DNA from: Neckera pumila
Taxonomy: Eukaryota; Streptophyta; Bryopsida; Hypnales; Neckeraceae
Length of the DNA stretch: 64,000 nt
Direction of reading: 5' to 3'
NCBI GenBank assembly: GCA_963969595.1
Contig: OZ018412.1
Coordinates: 6,822,501-6,886,500, forward strand
Part shown: positions 10,393 through 21,056 of the stretch, piece by piece
Layout of the letters: each line of letters begins with the position of its first letter
How positions within the stretch are numbered: the first letter of the stretch is position 1
Notes under the pieces: model-generated
What the model was told of the DNA's origin: nothing
Database searches by the model: none
What the model saw: only the letters and a program-made list of their open reading frames with translations
Made by a program: the position numbers and the translations under genes

Positions 10393-13300
10393 TCAAATTT
10401 CCGACCATGAATAATTACTAGGTGAGCTCCTCGTAAGATATGGAACAACATACTCTTTGAGCTCCAAATCATTTATGCTTAAATGATCACCAGGAAAAGC
10501 AATATACTTCACCCGGCCAGCTTCGTCCAAAGCTCTAAGACCAATCCAGTCCTCTTTGTACAAATCCGTCTGCATCACAGAACCAGTTTCGCACACAAAT
10601 GTTACAATGACACATTCTACACACGAATTTACTGGACTGCTATCACCATCACAAGCAAGACATTGAACATATACTTCATAAAAGACCTATGAAGAGTAGC
10701 TAGAAATTAAACTAAAAATACAAAAAGATGGTAACCTAGATTCAGTCAAAGTTTGATCGGACAGTAAATACTCAAAAGTTCACTGCCCTTGTAACGCTCA
10801 ATGCTAATTTTGCTTTCATGAAATCTTTGAGTTTGAAATGCACTTGCCTCTTCGGGAGCTTGCACGGTACAGAAATCGTTGTCAGCATAGAAACCGAACC
10901 AAGCTGTTTGAGGAGGAATCAAGATATTATCCTGCTGGAACTGAAACACCAGTCATTGGTCGCTAAGTACATCAGCACATATACAAATCGATCCAAGAAA
11001 AAAACGTTTGTCATCTGCAAATGTACATAATACACCTACTGCAATTGAGGTGAATAAGACATTCCTCCTGGATATGCAAGTCCTCCTACTCCATCCGTCC
11101 CACAACACTAGTCCTTTTGTTTTTTTCATTTGTCCCCAATTACTTGTCCCCTTTACTTCAGACTTGATTTTAGGGTTGAACATGATTTCTTTTGAGAGTT
11201 AACTAATGAAATGAAGTACAAGAATTTCAACTTTATTATTCAGTTTACAAATTAAAAAAATTCTGAAAATTGAGTTCTTAATAGCAATTTGAAGTAGGTT
11301 GGGTCAAAGACCAAAAGACATTGAGCTTTTCATTGAATCTATTGAATTCCAAGATGTTCTTGTGGAGATCTAAACACATGAAGAGGACAAGGTAGTTTCA
11401 TAGGGAGTCTACCTTCTCTATAAAGTCTATCCTTTTTATATATGGGACTTTGGATCAATTGCAACCTCCTACGTTTTGATCTTTCCTTGATTGCAATTAA
11501 TAGCCAAATCCACTTATTTTGCAATTGAGAGGACCCGTTGCATATTCACTATAAAATCACTTGTTACCAAATCCTTTATTACTAAAAACAACAACTAGTA
11601 TTATGGGATGGAGGGAGTATTAGCACCAATACTATTGAGTTGCCCGAGCAAGAAATCAATTATTTTATATGCGGTCATCTTTATCACTTTTATCCCATAA
11701 TCTACATTTGAAAAGATACTAGATTCGATAAAAACAGAAAATGCAAAGACAGACAGTATTAAGTAAAGAAGAGACCCACCATAATCAGCACTAGGTGATT
11801 AAGACTTTCCAATCTCTTTTTGTAGGTCTCGTTACGGTTTAAAGGGATCTCATTGTTTAGTTTCGGTAGAAACAAAGAACCCTTGTAATAAGCAGCCAAA
11901 TCCTACACAATTCACGTCATACAATCAAGTCCACAGGATGACAGATTAAAATAGTTCTCTTGAAGTTAAACAACTATGAGCCATATAAACATTCAATTCT
12001 AGAGATTCTTTGAAACTGAAGGAACCTTACTAATAGCAGCTTAATCACACCACAGCTTAAGCAACGGAGTTTGTAGATCAGACTTTAGAAGTTCGCCTGT
12101 CATTCAAGTAAAAACGAATTGGGATCAAACTAAGCCTTCTGGAGCATGTACACCACTGCAGACGTTATAGTAACGGTTGCGGGAGAGCCAACCTCAACAG
12201 AAGGTGCTGTTACTTACATTTGGAATTTTTACGTAGCCGCTTGGAGCAAGATGGTTCTGCAGGCAAAGCATGAGCTCAGAACTACTCTTTCAATTCGCAA
12301 CACTGAAAGTCTATAAAGTTTCTACCTCATTAACTGAGTCTTTAGAAACTGGAATGCACATGAAACGAAACGAACTCAGGTCAAGAGATTCATGAGAAGG
12401 AAGGTGGAAATCTTCGAACCTGTACAAATGGTGAATACACGCCAAGTCGAATCAGTGAGTCGAACAATTTACAGACAGACGTGAGCTGTACATTCGCAAC
12501 CCCGGTCTCCTTTTCAGATTGGTAAGCCAAATGATTACTAAGGGTATATAAAAATACTATCACTGCTATAACCTCGACTATGCGCTAATAATCACGAGAT
12601 TAAAACTTGCGCATCAAGCACTGCACTCAAACTACTTCGCGTTCGCAACTTACCGTACACCCAGGCACTGAGGCTGTTCCTGCATGTGGTCCTCCCAAGG
12701 ATACAAAGTTATTGACCTGTGTACATTAGTGAAATTAGTACAGCCTAATGGAGCTTCCAAACAGCTGCATGGAACTTATTCAGAAATCTAACTGACTGCA
12801 TCTAGAAGTGGTGAAGTACTATCATTTACATAGTTTCTACAATAGTAGGAACTACAGGAAGAGCATTCAATATAGCTAGTGTTGCAAAATTAAGATTCAA
12901 AACATTTCACAATTAGATATATTGAGCCAATTTAAGCCTAATTACTTAAATGTACCTTCAGAAAAGATGAAAGGCGTGCACTGCCAGAAAATGAAAGGGC
13001 ACAAGATACACGGTAATGAAAAATATAAGAGCTTGGGAGGTGAAAATTATAAGCTTACAGGTGGTCCATCGTCACAAAATTCAATCACAGCTCGGGCAAC
13101 CATATTTCCCTGCACGCATTTTATTGACAGTTACTGAAAGATGTTAAAAACTAATGCTACTACAAATCAAGCATTGGAAGGCCACGTGCACAATTTCCAC
13201 AAAGTTCAATCATCACCTGTGATAGACCAACCATGTTGTAACCGTCTTTTAGCTCTGGGATCTTTTTCACCTACCCAAATGAACAAGTAAAGCCACCTCA

Positions 13301-14963
13301 GAATAGAATAGGGACACGCCCAAATGATTCGATCGTCTGATCTCCCACTTGCATACTGAGATAATCGCATTCAAAGACCAAGAGCAGCGAACTCAATATA
13401 GAGAAGCAGGATCTCAAGCGCCACGTTTGCACGAATGCGCCAGATATATCCCGACGAAGGAAGTCACTTTTGCGTATACCTGCTCGCACACAAGGTCGGC
13501 CTGGTCCCCACCCCGAAAGCTAACAATCAGTACCAGAACCTTCCAATTATTCACTAGTCCCGAAGAAAAGTGGAACGTTGGTCACCCCGCAGATATACAT
13601 ATAATGCATGCACAAGTTTTAAAGCTATTCACCTGCTTGTCAAGTCGCGAAAAAAACGAGTCACCTGCTCCATTTCCTATCTCTCTGCGAAGGAAACATA
13701 TCAGAAGAGACGGAAATGCCATTGACTGTGTTGTTCTGCACTACCAATCGCCTACTGGTTCAACAAGAATCTAAAAGTATTTCAAGAGCCTGCTCACGAG
13801 CCAAAACTCCTTCTAAGTAGCTCCGACTGGCCACGATATAAAGCGTGCATGACTCTATTCCCTGCTCGTTATGTCCTATAGTCGTTCTATAAAACGTAGC
13901 ATTGCCGTCAATAAAGCTTCAGTTACAAGATCGTGCCTACGTAATATGCTTCACAGTAGATAAATTTTCCACACACCACTGAGCAGAAGGTTACCATGCT
14001 TGCATTTGCGCAGATTAAAGGATATCTCTGCGTTTAGAACCAACGCCAAGCACGGTGCTATGTATGTCATCGACAATATGTATGACCACGAGCACTTACA
14101 TGCAGAACCCTACGGCTCCAGACATATTGATGAGGGTCTGGGTGAACTCGTACAGCCCTTGGTTCTTGCATTCGTCTCCAATGCCTGTTCAAACACATCA
14201 ATCGTATCTTCAGCTCGCGATCAGCCAATTCGAATCCATAGCCTTTCACAGAATCATTGATAAAACTATTAACTTAAGTCTCGGAACAACCACATCGAGT
14301 CAGAAAGATAAAAGATATTGACGCAAAACAAGGATAGTGCACGAGCCTCTTTGATTTTGATTTACACAAAGATTAGAAAAACACGAGCGCTAAATGGCGT
14401 CACCGCCATTCACTTAGGGCACCAATGCACACTAAAAACTAGAGAAGATTGCACATCAAGGGCAGATTGCCTCAATGGATAATCAACCGTATCAATTACT
14501 TCATCAACTTCGTGATTTGCGAGAGATTAATCAATCAATGCACAAATTAATTCCACCTGCCTACAACAACCGGGAAAACAAGCCCAAAACGCTTCATATT
14601 TTAGACAATTGAGCATATGAGAAACAACACGGTCAAGCATCCCAAAATTAATGGACGTTCACAAGAATCCCCAAGCGCATCACCAATCCCGAAGAAAGCA
14701 GATCAATTTATCCACGCAACAATCAAAAGTAGACGACCTAGAAGTAAAACGTCACTCCACACGTGAAATTTAATCAAGACGAGACCAGCAGCAGGATTAA
14801 ATAATTCAGGCCTCAACTCACCGTGCAGTACAATGAATGGCAATGGCTTCTCGGCGTCGGAGGCAACGAAGAGCGCGGGCAGAAGCAACACTAAAGAAGC
14901 CGCAAGCCACAATCGCAGCAGCGTAGGCTTCCGCTCCACACAGTCCATCACAGTAGCTCCCAT
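10393..14963 (-). CDS. PPT1: Palmitoyl-protein thioesterase (PPT1 family)
   Basis: Hydrolyses the thioester linking palmitate to cysteines; expected in the vacuole/lysosome pathway. Coding exons on the minus strand: 14963-14822, 14184-14100, 13684-13633, 13500-13480, 13270-13217, 13109-13059, 12716-12654, 12485-12420, 12256-12218, 11902-11780, 10940-10848, 10569-10393 (TGA). All phases agree and give 321 aa, close to plant homologues. Residues 15-35 form a hydrophobic signal peptide. VLHGIGDE follows at 45-52. The nucleophile is Ser117 in GLSQGN, split across exons 5 and 6; GGPHAG follows; Asp236 lies in QQDNILIP and His292 in GDHL, completing the triad. Exon 4 is only 21 bp. Intron 11 uses a GC donor (GAG|GCAAGT). 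Intron 10 holds a MITE. An in-frame ATG at 15050 would add 29 residues before the signal sequence, so I prefer 14963. The family call is firm. Confidence 0.93.
11089..11617. mobile_element. Stowaway-type MITE inside thioesterase intron 10
   Basis: The left end CTCCATCCGTCCCACAACAC and the reverse complement of the right end, CTCCCTCCATCCCATAATAC, form a terminal inverted repeat. TA (11087-11088 and 11618-11619) flanks both sides, as expected for Tc1/mariner-type Stowaway elements. It is 529 bp without a transposase and lies wholly within the 839-bp intron between exons 10 and 11. Confidence 0.85.
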
Positions 14964-15511
14964 GGCCGCCCCTGATCGAACACTTGTTTCAATCGAATGC
15001 GGTTCCTTCAAACCAACTGGCAGACCTGACTTCCGAACGGACACCGACACGGTTCAATATCCTCTGCCCAAACATCCGCAGCTACCGACCTTCAAAGGCG
15101 CAGCAGAAGCACAATTAAAATCCGTAATTAAAACGAGTGACGAATTTGCCTATGCTGTCTGTGATGAAAGAAATCTCTCTGATACATGAATCCGAGGGAA
15201 AAGAAAATGCACGAGCTCCGAGAAATAGGGCCAGCCTTCGCATTTTCGACTTAGAATTGGCGAGCTGTACCGCGTTTCGATCAGGCGGGGCGGGGGTCAC
15301 TGCACTCACTTGGTCGGCCGATGAGCTACTGTAGTGAGAGAGACGATGTTCCCAGTCCCCAAATCTTGTTCTCACGTTCCCGTATTCAGTTCGGAACTCT
15401 TTCATTTTCGCCACTACAGAAATTGGCCACGTCATCAATGGCTTGCAATGTAAGGGACTCCTAAGTCCTAAGATGGATTTGGATAAGGTCGAATCACCCA
15501 TAGCCGATCAC
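14964..15511 (-). promoter_or_regulatory. 5' UTR and promoter region of the thioesterase gene
   Basis: GC-richer than the flanking spacer, which is typical of leader and promoter sequence in this window. A 128-aa open frame at 15115-15501 shows no recognised domain and probably reflects base composition. No telo-box is visible, unlike three other genes here. Confidence 0.4.
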
Positions 15512-16140
15512 TTAACCCTTACCCCCTAAATGACGGACCCACGACCACTAATTTCAGGCCTTTGCAATTAGATATGGATGAAATTTTATATTTTAGTTTT
15601 ACTGATGAAACTATATGTCTTCTTTACTTCACAAAATATTTAGGTTTTGGAAAATGGATTTTTTTGAGAATTTTTGAAGAAAAAGTGAAGAAAAATCACA
15701 TCAAATAGAAAATTATTTTAAAAAATCTGAAAATTTCATCATGTGTGTAGTACGGTGACAAACATCATGGTGTAAATTCAATTTTTGTGTCATTCTATAA
15801 TTAGAATATGATCGACATTGAAAATACATCCAAAGTTCAAATTGCAATAAAATATTCAATATTAGGAGTTTTTTCAAAATTCAAATTGGAGTACAAATTA
15901 GAGTAGATGACCTTCATTTTGTTAATTGGTCTCAAATTCAAAAAATATCATTTTTGTGGAGAAATTTCCGATTTAGAGCAAAGAGCAACAATTTCCCAAA
16001 ATACACTAAAATAGCGTATTTTGTGATCTATTTTTTTAATAACTTCTCATTTACATGAAACAAACACTGGAAAAACTACAAAATCAATTGGATACTCTTC
16101 ACAAGCCAATCTGAAAGGTCATCAAGGGAAAAAGGGATGG
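15512..16140. repeat. Dispersed repeat R2, copy 2
   Basis: It starts TTAACCCTTACCCCCTAAATGAC and aligns with 2531-3180 along its length. An internal AGAATTTTTGAAGAAAAAGT string is identical in both. Weak similarity continues to about 16222. Confidence 0.65.
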
Positions 16141-16641
16141 GAGAATGCTTCCAATCACACTTTACATCTCCTTGGATTGTCATGCAAACACCACAAAGTG
16201 GCACCAACAAGCGTTCCAAGATTAAAAAACAAAGGGGTGACCTTGGAAATCATCCTTTTTAATTACCATGTGACATCATCTACATTAAAAAATCCAAAAG
16301 TATCTATTGGAAGTCAAGCTACTACAGAAGATTTCTTCTTTTCATAACAAATTCTAAAGATGAACAATTGCACTTCTTGTTTTATACAGTTTGATTATTT
16401 CTACCATCCATCGGCCACTTAATGGCCTCCTTGTAGTTAAAGGTTAACCTTGTAACGCTGCTGTAGACAATGGTGACTTCACTTAAGTGTCCAATAGATG
16501 ACATCACTTCACATTGTAGGATTCAAAAAAAAAAACTCATCCAATTTTTTTTTTGTTGATGATACATGAGTACATTTTCAATGAATAGTATTGCAAATTC
16601 TCCCTTCATGGTATTATTGACTTTTCTAAAGAAGAAGATGC
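16141..16641. other. AT-rich intergenic DNA, nothing recognised
   Basis: No coding signature on either strand. The first 80 bp may be a decayed extension of repeat R2. Confidence 0.5.
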
Positions 16642-17873
16642 TTAACCCCTACATAATCAAGGCCTTTTTTGAGCTTCTCAGAATTTTCACTAAATTGAAC
16701 AAAAAAAAAACAGTTTGACGAGCTTTATTTTTTCAAATGTCAAATCTAAATAATCAGTCACCAAAAAAATAGGAGGCTATAGATATAACAAATATAACCC
16801 CAATCAATTTACCACTTCTCAAAATCTACTCTACAATTTTTTTAAATGAATATTTAATGTGATTTTCTCTTCAACACCTAGTGTATTGAAGGCTCATTTC
16901 TAAGAGCCCTCTACACTAGGAAATCAAGATTTGCAATGAACATCCTTTCACAGAATCATGAATAGAAAAATCATGATCATTTATTTTCAAAATTTGAACT
17001 TTCGACACTAAAACTAGACTTCAATTTTTTTTTTTCAAAAATTACAAATTGCGAAAAATAATAGTTTGGTAAGGTTTTATTTAACTTCAAAATATTGTCA
17101 ATACTAGATTTGGGTGCCTCGGACATTCAGGGGTTCATCCAAAGACTATCCTTTAGTGTATTTTGGCTATTTTTTAATATTACACTTGATGTGAATTTCA
17201 ACCATAGAAATGATGTTTTTCAAATTTGATTTTTTAATTTTAGAGTGATAAGATAACTTTGATTTATACCACAATGTTCTACACTATCCTACATAAAAGT
17301 CTGATTCAGACATAAATTAAGTATTTTTTGGAATGTTTGAATGTTTGGAATATTACAAGTAAAATGTTCAAAATGTTGTAGAATTTTTTATCCATATTGC
17401 CTAAATTTTTGGATATTTCTAAAAACCTACATCAAGCTTTAAGTGCTATATAATAGATAACCTAGAATTTGTCAAACACAAAAGAATTTAGATGCCAAAA
17501 TGCTAAAACACTAACACCAATAGTTCCAATTGTTTGAAATTCTTCACTCACAAAAAAGAAACTATTTTGGTACTCAAGTGCCAAATCAGACCTTTACGTA
17601 CAATATAATATACATCTATGGTGAAAATTTCAATTTTTTTGAATATGTTCTATATTTGATATGAATTTTCTTCATCTTTATTTCAAAAAATTCATAGTAA
17701 TTCAAAATTTTCCAAAAAAAATTGAAAATTTTATGGCTTATAGTAGACATATGGCTTTATCTTTGAAAAATAAATATAAATTTTTTCAAATCCAATTGCA
17801 AAATGACAGCTAATGGAGTTATAGACATGAAGCCTTGAAATTTGTAGTCATGGGCCCGTCCTTATAGGGTTAA
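16642..17873. mobile_element. TTAA-family element
   Basis: Left end TTAACCCCTACATAATCAAG; right end CCGTCCTTATAGGGTTAA. The termini are imperfect inverted repeats inside TTAA. The 1.2-kb interior is AT-rich and non-coding. Divergence of the ends suggests an old insertion. Confidence 0.45.
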
Positions 17874-18198
17874 GCAATTTTGGGATTATAGATCATGAGT
17901 AGTATGAGGTTTAGGGTAGTTATATGTACAAAGACAGGAAATATGGGGATAAGGATAATAATAGAATAGTATAATATTAATAATATCAATAATAGTAGTA
18001 TTAATAATAATATAATAATAATATAAAATTCAACCACTTTAGGCTAGTGTAAGTTTTATTTTAGGTCCTACAATGTCATACCAGAGGCAAATATGAGTGA
18101 TACAAAGACTACACACCTCCATTAGAAGGAAGATTCTATGCTATTTGTTTATTATAAAGTAAAATAAGTGTTGTATCTAGGTTTTGTAGAAGAGGGAT
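17874..18198. other. AT-rich spacer with ATA/ATT microsatellite
   Basis: An imperfect run of AAT/ATA units spans about 17957-18030. Nothing else is seen. Confidence 0.6.
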
Positions 18199-18657
18199 TT
18201 ATGTAAGATATAAGGGTTTGTGTTGGATAATGAAGGACATAATTAGATAGGGGGGAGAAGGTGGAACAAGAGATGGAAGGAAGTATGAATATTGAGATGG
18301 AGTGATGCAGAGATATGATTTCAGTGATAAATGCTGGTGAAAGGTTTGATGATTGTGTTGTAGGGTGGTGAAGTTTTGTGGGAGTGCTTGGTTGTTTTCT
18401 AGTTTGAATTTATGTAAAAGTATGTAGATAGAGTATTTGATGACAATGTTATTGATGTTACATAAAGTTTGTTTTATAACCGCTTTTGGTACTTTTAATT
18501 TTTCTTGTAGAACTTTGAGAGATGAAATATTTGTAGTTCTTTTGGTACCGGGTATAATGACTCGGGTAATTACTAGTAGGGGAAGTAGAGTACCATCCAT
18601 GGAGGTTTGTTGTTTGGATGAGGGATTATATTTTGCAAGTTTGGTTGCAATAGAGTT
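18199..18657 (-). pseudogene. LINE reverse-transcriptase C-terminal relic 2
   Basis: A minus-strand frame contains a NIVIKYSIYILLHKFKLENN string. It aligns with QIAIKYSIHVLFYKR..ANN in the relic at 26.2 kb, with similar spacing to an upstream VITR/VIVV segment. The shared protein signal across otherwise unrelated DNA supports a decayed LINE coding region. The frame is broken upstream and directly abuts a TTAA-family terminus at 18658. Confidence 0.45.
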
Positions 18658-18860
18658 TTAACCCCTAAAGTTCCCTGACTATGTTTTCACCAAAAAGGCT
18701 CCAAAACTGCCATTTCTAGTACAAGTACCAAATTTTAGAAAAAAACATTTTTGGACACATGTAATCGTATAATCTTATAATGTGCTAGTTTTAAAAGATT
18801 TGGAAAAAAATTCAAAATTTTCCACTGTGCGGATTGAAAGATATTAGCATTTGAATTGCA
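18658..18860. mobile_element. TTAA-family end relic, inverted
   Basis: TTAACCCCTAAAGTTCCCTG and the next 180 bp are the reverse complement of the right ends at 1790-1865 and 59.22-59.43 kb, including CTCCAAAACTGCCATTTCTA. The other terminus is not found. Confidence 0.6.
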
Positions 18861-19989
18861 GGAAATTCTTTTTTTGGCCCTGGGAAAAACAAGGTAGCCG
18901 CGCTCTACAAAGTCACATGTGTATGAAATTGTAGAGAGTGACATTTTCAAGTGTAAATCTAAAACATTTATATAATGACCATCATCAAGTTGAAAAGATA
19001 GAACAATCAAGAAAATACATGGTAATAATAAACACATCTATCAAGAAAAGAGACACTAACAAGAATTAAAAAAAGTCATGCCAACCATAACAAGAAGATC
19101 CATGATAGATGAAAACCAAAAAAGGTTAATTTTCTTGAAGTAAGATAATTTAGTAGCAAACACAACAGTGATAGCAGAAGAGATGCCTATAACCGTGCCC
19201 CACAACCCTAAAAGACTAGAGTGCTAAAATCCTAAAATGTGATTTTCACCTTGCTAAAACCATTCAACATTAAAAAATTAAGTATTTTGATAGTTGTTGA
19301 ATGTGATCCTAATGTACAATATGCTTTCTTTGTTCAATTGAAATACAAAAGTCCTTCACCATGAGTTGCTCAATGTCAAAGTGGGCAATGTGCTTGGCCT
19401 CAATTCTACATGAGCTAACCACTGAAATTTTGGTTGAATGTCAAAATTATTGCCCAAATCTTACTTGAGTTTTGAAATGGCTCCCATGACACTAGAAAGA
19501 AAAAGAAAGAAAGTGAATAAAATTGCCAAAACCATCTTTAATAAATATGAGATTTGTCAATATATGGATGAGGTTTACTACTTTTGTAGGCAATGATGTG
19601 GATGAGTGATGGATGGATGATCAAAATTGGAGGAACATTCTGGAAGACTGCTGATTTGATACTCTTCCATGAAGTGCCGAAGCCTGATCCAGGTGACATT
19701 TTGGAATTCTTCTACGAAGGAGATGTTCACGATATTGTTGAATTTTCAAGGCTCTACCAACGTGAAAGTTGCTTTCAAAATCAGCCTGATAATATTCAAC
19801 AAATTTGAATACTGACTGAGATCAAATCATGAATTCCTTGCTAATTTCTAATCTCAAATACTACAAAACAATATATAAAAAAGCTTGAACATTCACAAGC
19901 CATAGTCAGTCCAGCCATTAACGAGCATAAGATATGTGTCTACTGTCAAATCCAAGTCAAGCTCGGAACTAACTTAAGGACCCTCTACA
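18861..19989. other. Intergenic DNA, nothing firm
   Basis: A 71-codon open frame at 19593-19808 contains a PKPDPGDILEFFYEGDVHD segment of fairly ordinary protein-like composition. I do not recognise it and see no flanking splice structure. It may be a gene fragment. Confidence 0.35.
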
Positions 19990-20580
19990 CTTAGTGATAT
20001 ATCAGATGACCGTTGTCTACGTCTTTGCCTGTCGCTCTCCCTTCCTGTCGACTTCCATCTTCCCGACCTGTCTCTGAGTTAAAGGGTTGTTTTGTGTACG
20101 TTTGTCTTCTCCGTTATTTGCCTTCTCTCCATCCTTGACTGGCTTCTGCTGCATTGAATAGGAGCTCAAATTTTGGGCACATCGTGTGGTGAGACCGATT
20201 GCAATTCCGGCTCTGTTGTGTGTAGTAATTGTGTAAGACTTTATGGCTTTTGAAGTGCAAGAAGAGTGTCCATGAAGATCATTCATTTGCTTTCCAAACT
20301 CACATAGAATCAACAAAGGTACAACAGATGCTGAACTTCTCGTAAATTATTGACATGTTTGCAAGTTTGCATAGTATTTGAATCCATTCAGAAGCTGACA
20401 AGGTAAGTACGTGTGGCTGAGAGTGCAGGAAGAATCATACCTTCACCTTGGTCATTGTTGAAGGTCATGTTGGCAGTGTCCTGAGAATCACTAGGGGAGT
20501 TCTCAGAGGGTTCCCTGTCAACTTCAAGGCGACAACCCTATGCGCCGTAAATGCAACAGATCCTGCAATTTAACAATGGC
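19990..20580 (-). other. Unrecognised possible exons
   Basis: On the minus strand a splice-like boundary (TTGCAG|GATCTG near 20562) precedes a stretch with an open frame reading ..CRLEVDREPSENSPSDSQ... A second polar frame lies at 20017-20316. Base composition is gene-like and differs from the AT-rich spacer. No family recognised; it could be a small gene, a pseudogene or a transcribed leader. Confidence 0.2.
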
Positions 20581-21056
20581 AAGAACAAGCACAGAGATGT
20601 GTGGTACGCCCAAACCCATCGCATGCAATAGTCAATCAAACAACAAGACCTATTTTAATCGGCAAAAGATGGCCTAATAATATCTGTGAAAATATTAATA
20701 TTAAGACAGGCATGTTACGTGGAACGATTTCTGAACATCGAAAAACAGTGGCATACAGAGGAGACATAGAAAGTAAACGATAGGGGTCTCAATTGCTCAG
20801 TGTAATGGTAAATCTGTATGATTTCATTCACGTGAAAGTAATCTCAGCCAGGGTAGAGAGTGAAGGAATGACATTAGTGCGTGCCGACAGAATCGGCACT
20901 TATTACCCTACAGTACCGCCCAACGTCTTCATACACTCCACTAGGGTACCCTCGCTTTTCAGACCAAATCAAAAAATCATAAATCCTACTCTTCGGACCA
21001 AAAATTGGAGTCCCCTTTGTCATACAAAGGAAGCTAGTAGTGAGGGTATAAAACTC
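20581..21056. other. 3' flank of malate dehydrogenase gene
   Basis: Probably includes the 3' UTR of the minus-strand malate dehydrogenase. No independent gene is seen. Confidence 0.4.

Noticed and set aside
13349..13774. 141-codon plus-strand frame
   Set aside because: It overlaps thioesterase exons 3 and 4 and their introns on the other strand, and has no domain.
15115..15501. 128-codon minus-strand frame upstream of the thioesterase
   Set aside because: No domain. Explained as GC-rich leader/promoter sequence.
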